7,390 nucleotides of DNA, taken from contig DJXY01000095.1 of NCBI GenBank assembly GCA_002449915.1, forward strand, positions 1 to 7,390, written 5' to 3'. The translations under genes and the position numbers were made by a program. Source of the DNA: Oribacterium sp. UBA6992 (GTDB lineage: Bacteria > Bacillota > Clostridia > Lachnospirales > Lachnospiraceae). Below are positions 1 to 5,646 of this stretch, piece after piece. Within the stretch, counting starts at the first letter, position 1. Each line of letters opens with the position of its first letter. The notes beneath the pieces are model-generated. The model worked only from the letters and a program-made list of their open reading frames with translations, ran no database searches and was not told the DNA's origin.

Positions 1-1229
1 AGCTTTCCGTTGGAGTCAAAGGAATACTTTGACTTGGAAAGCATATTGGTCTTGGCCTTTTCCTCCTGCTTCCGGATTTTGGCTGACTTCTCCGCACAGC
101 CGATGATCGTCCGGATTACCTCGACATTACGGTCAAAATAATGCTCAAGCTCGTCTCCTACTACATTGGCAACGTACTTTGATGCATCCTGAGATGCAAG
201 CTTGGTCTTGGTCTGACCTTCAAAAATAGGCTCCGGATATTTTACGGCAACAACTGCCGTCATACCATTTCTTGTATCTGCACCGGTAAAATTAGCATCC
301 TTATCCTTAAGGATCCCAAGCTGTCTTGCATAACTGTTAACCAGCTGAGTAAACTTACCCTTAAATCCGACAATATGGGTGCCGCCCTCCTGCGTAAAAA
401 TATCATTACAGAAGCCCAGGATGTTTTCCTCAAAGGAATCCGTAAACTGAATACAACACTCCACTTCGGTATTACCGGAAGTCCCTTTAAAATAAATTTC
501 CGGAGTTACCGTCTCGGAATCCTTATTTAATTCACGTACAAAAGCAGAAATACCATCCGGCTCATGATACTTAATGATCTCAGGTGTTTCCCCCCGCTGA
601 TCCTCATAGTGGATGATCAGATCCGGATTAAGATATGCAGTTTCATGAAGCCTTGACTTAAGCCAGTCCTCCTTGAAGCGCGTTTTTTCAAAAATCTCAC
701 CATCCGGGATAAACGTAGTCTCCGTACCGGTTTCTTTGGTTTTGCCGATGACCGGGAGCAGACCCTTGACTAGCTCTTTTGTCGGGATGCCGCGTGTATA
801 CTCATCCTCATAGATTTTGCCATCCTGATATACCCGGACTCTCATATATGACGAGAGCGCATTGACGACGGAGGAACCGACTCCATGCAGTCCGCCGGAG
901 GTTTTATAAGATTTATTATCAAATTTTCCACCCGCATGCAGTGTTGTCATAACAACCCGCTCTGCAGAGACGCCTTTTTTATGCATCCCTACCGGGATCC
1001 CGCGTCCATTATCCCGAACCGTGCAGGAGCCATCCGGACCAAGCGTCACCCAGATTTCCGAGCAGTATCCGGCAAGATGTTCATCCACGGAATTATCCAC
1101 GATCTCGTAAATCAAATGGTTGAGTCCCTTGGTACTGATGGAACCTATATACATACCCGGACGTCTGCGTACGGCTTCCAGTCCCTCCAGTACGGTAATA
1201 CTGTCTGCATTATATTTTGGCTCTGCCAT
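1..1229 (-). CDS. parE: DNA topoisomerase IV subunit B (ParE) or GyrB paralogue, N-terminal part
   Basis: ATPase subunit of a type IIA topoisomerase; with its A subunit it would pass one DNA duplex through another using ATP, to decatenate or relax DNA. The 409 visible residues start at ATG 1229, with GGAGG (1235-1239) five bases upstream. The GHKL ATPase domain is complete: YEIVDNSVDE with the likely catalytic Glu42, DNGRGIP at 73-79, the ATP-lid GGLHGVG at 112-118. The transducer domain follows, with EGGTH at 281-285 and the QTKTKL lysine loop at 339-344. The frame is open at the window edge, just after SFDSNGK, where family members continue into the GKLADC-type start of the TOPRIM region. 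A usual B subunit is about 640 residues, so about 230 are missing. GyrB and ParE are hard to separate on this part; I favour ParE because no recF or dnaN precedes it and because the linker resembles the second, non-origin clostridial paralogue. The family is certain, the symbol less so. Confidence 0.9.
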   Translation of the reverse strand, partial: MAEPKYNADSITVLEGLEAVRRRPGMYIGSISTKGLNHLIYEIVDNSVDEHLAGYCSEIWVTLGPDGSCTVRDNGRGIPVGMHKKGVSAERVVMTTLHAGGKFDNKSYKTSGGLHGVGSSVVNALSSYMRVRVYQDGKIYEDEYTRGIPTKELVKGLLPVIGKTKETGTETTFIPDGEIFEKTRFKEDWLKSRLHETAYLNPDLIIHYEDQRGETPEIIKYHEPDGISAFVRELNKDSETVTPEIYFKGTSGNTEVECCIQFTDSFEENILGFCNDIFTQEGGTHIVGFKGKFTQLVNSYARQLGILKDKDANFTGADTRNGMTAVVAVKYPEPIFEGQTKTKLASQDASKYVANVVGDELEHYFDRNVEVIRTIIGCAEKSAKIRKQEEKAKTNMLSKSKYSFDSNGK

Positions 1230-1380
1230 TCTATCCTCCAGTTTCATGTATAAAGTCAAATGTTAAACATTCGCAATCATTACTTTTACGCTTCCGTTCC
1301 GTAAAGGAGCGGGATCTTTTTACTGAAATTCTGCTAAAATCTGTAAAAGAATTTCATTAATCCAGTCACAAAGCCCATAA

Positions 1381-1410
1381 ACTATAGCACGAAAGTTAAG
1401 CCTGAATCAA
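1381..1410 (-). promoter_or_regulatory. Probable parE promoter (extended -10)
   Basis: Read on the minus strand, TTGATT (1405-1410) is followed after 18 bases by TATAGT (1381-1386), and TGC directly before the hexamer makes it an extended -10. Transcription would start near 1375, giving parE a leader of about 145 bases. The match is good but was judged by eye, and a second candidate lies further upstream near 1492-1520. Confidence 0.5.
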
Positions 1411-1507
1411 GTCCCGGCAAAAATATAGTAGCATACATTTGTTCTGTTTTACAAGTTCTTCTGTTATGCAAAATTCTTTTTATTTTTTTAAATTATAGAA
1501 AATTATA

Positions 1508-1534
1508 TTCACTTTTTTAAAAACGTGCTATACT
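1508..1534 (+). promoter_or_regulatory. Probable promoter of the PRTase-like gene (extended -10)
   Basis: TATACT at 1529-1534 is preceded by TGC, giving the extended -10 form TGnTATACT. The -35 is weak: TTCACT at 1508-1513 sits only 15 bases away, which is usual when an extended -10 carries the promoter. Transcription would start near 1541, about 37 bases before the start codon and ahead of the strong ribosome site GAGGAGG at 1563-1569. Confidence 0.6.
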
Positions 1535-1577
1535 GAAGTTAATAAAAACTTGCAAAGTAACCGAGGAGGACAGATGT

Positions 1578-2219
1578 ATGGATGCGATTGCTTATACAAA
1601 AATTCAGACCGCTGGCGTAAGAGCTCCGCTCAAGGTGCGGAAAGGTCATTTTGCGACAAACCATTGCCACACCAATTATTATTTGGATCTCACCACTCTT
1701 AAATCAAGAGTCAGCGAAGCACATGAAATTGCGCAGACACTCAGCACCATGTATCTGTATGGCACAATCGTAGATACGATTCTCTGTGCGGAAGGAACCG
1801 AAGTGATTGGAGCTTATCTTGCGGAGGAGCTCAGCAAGGCCGGCTTCCTTAATACTAATGCACATAAGACCATTTATGTCATTCAGCCCGAGTATAACTC
1901 CAACTCGCAGATTATCTTCCGGGACAATCTGAAACCTATGATTCAGGGCAAAAATGTACTGATCCTGGAGGGCTCGATTTCCACCGGTAAATCTGTAAAC
2001 AAGATCATGGAGGCTGTAAATTACTATGGAGGTACAATAGCCGGCATATCGGCATTGTTCTCTGCGATTGATCACATCAACGGTATCCCGGTGCTTGCCG
2101 TATTTGGCAGGAAGGATCTGCCGGATTACAGCTATGCGGATTATCATGACTGCCCGTTGTGTAAAAAAGGCATCAAGCTGGATGCACTTGTAAATGCCTT
2201 TGGCATATCTGCCATTTAA
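1578..2219 (+). CDS. Orotate phosphoribosyltransferase-like (type I PRTase fold) protein
   Basis: A 213-residue soluble protein resembling a clostridial family usually labelled orotate phosphoribosyltransferase. GAGGAGG (1563-1569) lies 8 bases before ATG 1578 and fixes the start over the out-of-frame ATG at 1574. Residues 21-45 hold RKGHFATNHCH and YYLDLTTLKSR, then a Rossmann-like core with a TEVIGAYLAEEL helix at 74-85. The segment equivalent to the PRPP-binding loop is VLILEGSISTGKS (127-139): the beta strand and STGKS turn are kept, but the two adjacent acidic residues of a normal PRTase loop are reduced to one Glu131 followed by Gly. The C-terminus has DCPLCKKG (191-198), a CxxC pair that could bind metal, then KLDALVN. 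It lies alone between a promoter and a strong terminator, divergent from parE. I do not assign pyrE: the fold is fairly clear, but the substrate and even catalysis are uncertain. A regulatory or salvage role is possible. Confidence 0.85.
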   Translation: MDAIAYTKIQTAGVRAPLKVRKGHFATNHCHTNYYLDLTTLKSRVSEAHEIAQTLSTMYLYGTIVDTILCAEGTEVIGAYLAEELSKAGFLNTNAHKTIYVIQPEYNSNSQIIFRDNLKPMIQGKNVLILEGSISTGKSVNKIMEAVNYYGGTIAGISALFSAIDHINGIPVLAVFGRKDLPDYSYADYHDCPLCKKGIKLDALVNAFGISAI

Positions 2220-2295
2220 ATTTAAGTGTATTCTTCACTCTCTGCGAAGCATGGCCTCCTTCTGTTAACTACTTGCTCCGCAGAATCACCTTCAA

Positions 2296-2339
2296 AAGAG
2301 GGCGTGCGAAAATGGAAAATCATTTTCGCACGCCCTCTT
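2296..2339. terminator. Bidirectional intrinsic terminator between convergent genes
   Basis: Left arm 2296-2314 and right arm 2321-2339 are perfect 19-base reverse complements around a 6-base loop (GAAAAT). The core is GC-rich (GAGGGCGTGCG). On the plus strand it is followed by CTTTTATTTAT, and on the minus strand by CTTTTGAA-like sequence. It sits 77 bases after the PRTase-like stop and 89 bases beyond the end of the oxidoreductase gene, so it can end transcripts from both sides. The rest of 2220-2427 shows no gene. Confidence 0.9.
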
Positions 2340-2427
2340 CTTTTATTTATCTACTGACGTCAATGTCAGCTGAATGTATATGAATGAAATCAACTTTCCA
2401 GATATGAAGCAACGTATGTATCTGGGA

Positions 2428-4386
2428 TCAGATGTCCAATGCGGCATGGTAGCCCCAGTAAACCGCATTGGTAATGGTGGATACTCTCGCTGCGTCTCCG
2501 ATCACGCGTACAAAAGGAGCGGTATCCATCAGCGCTTCCACAACATCGGTTCTGGACCTCTGTCCAAGCGCACAGATCACCGTATCTCCAGGAACCAGCA
2601 CCTGCTTTCCTTCCTTGGTCTCACAAAGGATACCCTCCTTTGTGACTTTCAGTCCCTTGTAACCAGTGTGGACCGTGCAGTATTTATGGATCTCTGCCAT
2701 AAGCAGTGGACGATGACGGACATTGGCATCCGGAGCAAGCATGTCACGCATCTCTACAATTTCAACATGCTTTCCCTCCTGACCGAGATGTACCGCACAC
2801 TCACAACCCGCAAGACCACCGCCGAAAACAACGACATGATCCGTGCAGCGATCCTTGTCCTTATAATAGTTATTCACTATAATCACATTGCTTCCATCCT
2901 CACCATGCAGTCCCGGAATCGGAGGCACCAGTGGTGTGGATCCCGCTGCGATGATCAGAGCATCCGGAGCTTCCTGCTCCACATAATCTGGCGTCACCTC
3001 AACTCCCAGACGGATCTCAACGCCGGCTCTCTCGCAAAGCAGACGATATGTACCGGAGAGCTGATACATCTCGTATTTAAACGGAAGCGCCTGCTCCGAC
3101 TTGAGGATTCCACCGACTTCTTTTTCCCTCTCGCAAAGGATAACCTGATGGCCACGTCTGGCTGCAGTATAGGCTGCGTACAGTCCGCCGGGACCACCGC
3201 CAACCACCAGAACCTTTTTCTTAACCGGTGCCAGCTGGACTTCATCTCCCTCCATTTCTCTTCCGATCAGTGGATTGACCGTACATCGTCTTGTCGATGT
3301 CGCTGCCCGCTCTGCCATACAGGTAAAGCAGCGGAGACAATGCACAATCTCATCATCTCTCCCCTCATTGATCTTTCTCGGAAGGAACGGATCCGCGAGC
3401 AAAGCACGGCCCATATACGCAATATCCGCTTTTCCGGAAGCAATGATCTCCTCCATCTGCGCCGGGTCATTGAGTCCGCCGATGGTTGCTACCGGCTTAT
3501 GCACATGCTTTCGGATCTCTGCCGCAAGAAAAACATTTCTGCCATGCTCCTCAAACATGGACGGATGCGTAATGCCAAAGGTTTTCTGATACGTACCTGC
3601 GGACACGTGAATGATGTCTACGTAAGGTTCAATCGCCTGCGCAATGCGGACACCTTCCTCAAGGTCATATCCTCCTTCCGTAAACTCCGCTCCACTCATA
3701 CGAAACTCAATCGGGAAAAACGGACCAACCGCATCCCTTACAGCTTGGAGTACCTCGATTGCAAAACGGGTACGATTCTCAAGTGGTCCGCCATATTCAT
3801 CGGTTCTATGGTTAAAAAGCGGAGACAGAAACTGATTTATAAGCCAGCCATGACCGCCATGGATCATAAGCATCTCAAAGCCTGCTCGTTTTGCAAGTCC
3901 GGCTACATGTCCGTAGGCTGCCACGATTTCCTCGATCATCTCCTTTGTAAGCGCCTTTACCGGCACACCGTCTGCACGCACCGTTTCCGAGGGTCCCCAC
4001 TGATGAAGCTCATGCTGTCTTTTCTTATCCGTCATATAGGTTCCTGCAAACATACCGGAGTGGGAGAGCTCAAGACTCGGAATACCGCCGTGTCTGCGGA
4101 TCGCGTCTGCTGTATAGGTAGCACAGGCAAGAGAATTGAGAATCGACTCATCCAGATGATACGCATGAGATCCGTCTGTTGCAGGATGTACCATGCATTC
4201 GCTGACGGTAACAGCTGCCGCTCCACCCTTGGAACGAAGCTCGTAAAAGGCTGTGGACTTCGGTCCGATGCAGCCGTCATTTGTGATATCTGTTCCGCCC
4301 ATAGGAGCAGAAAACATACGGTTTCTGAATGTTGTTTTACCGATGGTAATCGGTTTGCAAAGGTTAGGATATTTACGACTTCTCAT
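2428..4386 (-). CDS. NADH:flavin oxidoreductase, Old Yellow Enzyme/FadH/TMADH type (FMN, 4Fe-4S, FAD)
   Basis: A 652-residue cytoplasmic enzyme that should carry electrons from NAD(P)H through FAD and a 4Fe-4S cluster to FMN, where an unsaturated substrate is reduced. Residues 1-340 form the OYE TIM barrel: ELSHSGMFAG (106-115), IHGGHGWLINQFLSP (175-189), then RTDEYGG, and the phosphate-binding AYMGRALLADPFLP (323-336). Cys350, Cys353, Cys356 and Cys368 are the cluster ligands; the C-x2-C-x2-C spacing is like trimethylamine dehydrogenase rather than the C-x2-C-x3-C of FadH. Two dinucleotide folds follow: VLVVGGGPGG (392-401) and VVVFGGGLAG (518-527), with a closing VIGDAA (628-633). ATG 4386 is chosen over an upstream in-frame ATG at 4434 because AGGAG (4393-4397) lies 6 bases before it and the extra 16 residues are not domain-like. 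Relatives include FadH and the bile-acid enzymes BaiCD and BaiH; the substrate cannot be read here. Trp181 and Tyr266 stand where FadH has its catalytic Tyr and His. It is divergent from a LysR gene, its probable regulator. Confidence 0.93.
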   Translation of the reverse strand: MRSRKYPNLCKPITIGKTTFRNRMFSAPMGGTDITNDGCIGPKSTAFYELRSKGGAAAVTVSECMVHPATDGSHAYHLDESILNSLACATYTADAIRRHGGIPSLELSHSGMFAGTYMTDKKRQHELHQWGPSETVRADGVPVKALTKEMIEEIVAAYGHVAGLAKRAGFEMLMIHGGHGWLINQFLSPLFNHRTDEYGGPLENRTRFAIEVLQAVRDAVGPFFPIEFRMSGAEFTEGGYDLEEGVRIAQAIEPYVDIIHVSAGTYQKTFGITHPSMFEEHGRNVFLAAEIRKHVHKPVATIGGLNDPAQMEEIIASGKADIAYMGRALLADPFLPRKINEGRDDEIVHCLRCFTCMAERAATSTRRCTVNPLIGREMEGDEVQLAPVKKKVLVVGGGPGGLYAAYTAARRGHQVILCEREKEVGGILKSEQALPFKYEMYQLSGTYRLLCERAGVEIRLGVEVTPDYVEQEAPDALIIAAGSTPLVPPIPGLHGEDGSNVIIVNNYYKDKDRCTDHVVVFGGGLAGCECAVHLGQEGKHVEIVEMRDMLAPDANVRHRPLLMAEIHKYCTVHTGYKGLKVTKEGILCETKEGKQVLVPGDTVICALGQRSRTDVVEALMDTAPFVRVIGDAARVSTITNAVYWGYHAALDI

Positions 4387-4406
4387 GACACACTCCTGTA
4401 AATTTC

Positions 4407-4434
4407 TGCATATCGTCAATATATTTGTTAACAA
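4407..4434 (-). promoter_or_regulatory. Possible promoter of the oxidoreductase gene
   Basis: On the minus strand TTGTTA (4429-4434) and TATGCA (4407-4412) are 16 bases apart, placing the start near 4400 with a leader of about 14 bases that includes AGGAG. An alternative -10 is TATATT at 4418-4423 with a poor -35 (TACATA, 4441-4446). Either choice puts the Rex-like palindrome on the core promoter. Both are imperfect, as expected of a promoter needing an activator. Confidence 0.4.
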
Positions 4435-4442
4435 ATTAACTA
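4425..4442. promoter_or_regulatory. Rex-type operator (redox-sensing repressor site)
   Basis: The bases TTGTTAA, four spacer bases CAAA, then TTAACTA match the clostridial Rex consensus TTGTTAA-N4-TTAACAA at 13 of 14 defined positions. The first part also lies in a perfect 14-base palindrome at 4423-4436. Rex represses when NADH/NAD+ is low and leaves DNA when NADH binds. The site covers the -35 or spacer of the predicted oxidoreductase promoter, 39-56 bases before its start codon, a position suited to repression. No rex gene is in the window, so the regulator is inferred from the site alone. Confidence 0.55.
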
Positions 4443-4469
4443 TGTATATCTTACACGGCTTTCCCGATC

Positions 4470-4495
4470 CGCGCTATCAACAAGCCGATAGTGCG
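4470..4495. promoter_or_regulatory. Inverted repeat in the LysR/oxidoreductase gap, candidate LysR operator
   Basis: The arms CGCGCTATC (4470-4478) and GATAGTGCG (4487-4495) pair over 9 bases, with one G-U on the plus strand, around an 8-base loop. The inner ATC-N8-GAT is close to the ATC-N9-GAT symmetry of many LysR sites. It lies about 70-95 bases upstream of the predicted oxidoreductase start site, where LysR regulators commonly bind. A T7 run at 4505-4511 makes a plus-strand terminator an alternative, but no plus-strand transcript is expected there. Confidence 0.45.
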
Positions 4496-4527
4496 TAGAA
4501 AATATTTTTTTGCACCTCGACGTTATT

Positions 4528-4545
4528 TTTACAGAGATTTACAGA
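4528..4545 (+). repeat. Tandem direct repeat upstream of the LysR promoter
   Basis: TTTACAGA occurs at 4528-4535 and again at 4538-4545, offset by 10 bases, about one DNA helical turn. It ends 19 bases before the LysR -10 hexamer, so it covers the -35 area and could be a protein-binding site, for example for autoregulation. Chance recurrence in AT-rich DNA is possible. Confidence 0.4.
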
Positions 4546-4564
4546 AAATCCGTGGGTAAGAAGG

Positions 4565-4570
4565 TATAAT
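4565..4570 (+). promoter_or_regulatory. -10 element of the LysR gene promoter
   Basis: A perfect TATAAT lies 113 bases before the LysR start codon. There is no good -35 at 17 bases (CAGAAA at 4542-4547); the best partner, TTTACA at 4538-4543, is 21 bases away, which is long. A strong -10 with a poor -35 is consistent with a low or regulated level. The leader of about 105 bases holds no recognisable riboswitch. Confidence 0.5.
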
Positions 4571-4683
4571 ATAAGCTACAAGCTTCTACAATGCAATTCA
4601 TGGATACGCTGAAATCAAATAAAACGAGTAAAACAAAATAAAAGCCGTCGAAGGATAGAACTTTACAGGAGGAATTTTCGGAT

Positions 4684-5517
4684 ATGGACACCAAGACGCT
4701 GCGCTATTTCTGCGCCTGCTATGAAACAAAAAGCTTAAACAAGGCCTCCGAACGTTTTTATATCACCCCGCAGGGCATGGGGAAAAACCTGAACAAACTG
4801 GAAAACGAGCTTGGCGTCACGCTCTTTCAACGGTCTCAGGCAGGACTTGAACCTACGAGAAGCGGAGACTATCTATATAAACACAGTAAGGAAATGCTTT
4901 ACCGACTGCAGGATCTGGAGATGGAAATGAAACGCATGGATTTTTCCCGCCACTCCCGACGGGTTGGGTTTGCCTGCGGCGTCATAAGAGCTCTGCAGGC
5001 AGTCCCTGCCCTAAGGTCGCTTAACCAGGAGCTGATCAGCTCTGAAGCCGTGGAATGGACGGAAGACTTTAATCAGAACATCCGGGATCTTTTGCTGGGC
5101 GGAAAGATTGACACCGCCTATGTGGTTGATCATTTCCGCTCTCCGATGGTCCATGAAGAAAAAATTTTTGAAAGAAAGCTATGTGCCGTAGTTTATAAAG
5201 GACATCCCTTGTATCAAAAGGACATATTAACATTTGATGAGCTTAAAGAAGAAAGACTGATCACACTCAATGAAAAATTCAGCATTTTCCATTCGGTGGT
5301 CACAAAGTGTCAGGAACTCGGCTTTGTGCCCCAGATCCCCATCCGGATCATGGAAAATTCCTTAATCTATACATTTGTACGTGAACAAAGCGGAATCGGA
5401 ATCGATGTGGATCTGCATCGTTCTGATTTCCCTCAGGCAGACATCCGATGCATCGAAATCGCGGATTCCATCCCCTGGGCAATTTATGCTGCGACACCAA
5501 AATATCCGGGATCCTGA
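4684..5517 (+). CDS. LysR-family transcriptional regulator
   Basis: A 277-residue DNA-binding regulator, probably acting on the divergent oxidoreductase gene and on itself. The N-terminal winged helix-turn-helix is clear: YFCACYETKSLNKASERF (8-25), the recognition helix region ITPQGMGKNLNKLENELG (27-44), then VTLFQR and LEPTRSG (55-61). A linker helix follows (about 62-86), and a periplasmic-binding-protein-like effector domain starts near 93 with RVGFACGV, continuing through LLLGGKIDTAYV (136-147) and the KLCAVVYKGHPL strand (165-176). AGGAGG (4667-4672) is 11 bases before ATG 4684, slightly long, but no better start exists. At 277 residues it is shorter than the usual 290-310: it ends at IPWAIYAATPKYPGS, just after the strand that normally precedes the final helix. 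No other frame downstream restores that helix, so this may be a natural short form or an eroded end. Effector unknown. Confidence 0.93.
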   Translation: MDTKTLRYFCACYETKSLNKASERFYITPQGMGKNLNKLENELGVTLFQRSQAGLEPTRSGDYLYKHSKEMLYRLQDLEMEMKRMDFSRHSRRVGFACGVIRALQAVPALRSLNQELISSEAVEWTEDFNQNIRDLLLGGKIDTAYVVDHFRSPMVHEEKIFERKLCAVVYKGHPLYQKDILTFDELKEERLITLNEKFSIFHSVVTKCQELGFVPQIPIRIMENSLIYTFVREQSGIGIDVDLHRSDFPQADIRCIEIADSIPWAIYAATPKYPGS

Positions 5518-5537
5518 TACATTGTCAGAAATCCCGG
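5506..5537. terminator. Hairpin overlapping the LysR stop codon
   Basis: CCGGGAT (5506-5512) pairs with ATCCCGG (5531-5537), and inside it CTGA (5514-5517) pairs with TCAG (5525-5528), leaving a 7-base loop. The LysR TGA stop (5515-5517) lies in the inner stem. No good T-run follows on the plus strand. On the minus strand the hairpin is followed by ATATTTTGG, so it fits better as an end for the galT transcript, 110 bases beyond the galT stop. It may serve both convergent genes. Confidence 0.5.
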
Positions 5538-5646
5538 TACAGAATCGCAGTTTAAGGTTTCAAGAGCCAAAATAAATATACGACAGAAAATATGCAGCCT
5601 ACAAAGCACATGGAGATCCGCCGATTCCAAGACTCTTGTATGCATT

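Larger units (their letters stand above)
1230..1577. other. Divergent intergenic region between parE and the PRTase-like gene
   Basis: This AT-rich gap of 348 bases holds no credible gene. It carries one promoter for each flanking gene (listed separately). A second possible minus-strand promoter is TATAAT at 1492-1497 with TTAAAA at 1515-1520, 17 bases apart, which would give parE a leader of about 260 bases. The parE leader contains a 13-base palindrome, AATGTT-A-AACATT, at 1259-1271. It also contains a short inverted repeat at 1294-1300 / 1306-1312 (CCGTTCC and GGAGCGG), which pairs fully, with one G-U, only in plus-strand RNA and is followed there by a T5 run. No known riboswitch or T-box motif was recognised. 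Confidence 0.6.

Noticed and set aside
885..1253. A 122-codon plus-strand frame opposite the start of parE
   Set aside because: It is antisense to the GHKL ATPase motifs of parE and runs across its ribosome site.
1704..2147. A 147-codon minus-strand frame inside the PRTase-like gene
   Set aside because: It is antisense to a well-supported gene, and no domain or ribosome site was seen.
2374..4401. A 675-codon open frame on the plus strand opposite the oxidoreductase
   Set aside because: It lies almost wholly antisense to a gene with clear FMN, FeS and FAD motifs, its product is rich in Arg, His, Cys and Ser with no domain pattern, and it has no ribosome site. It is a codon-bias shadow.
4470..4511. 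Plus-strand intrinsic terminator (hairpin plus T7)
   Set aside because: No plus-strand gene lies upstream and 9 bases separate the stem from the T-run; a regulator-binding dyad fits the location better.
4591..4641. A 16-codon frame in the LysR leader
   Set aside because: No ribosome site precedes it and its Lys/Thr-rich product gives no attenuation pattern.
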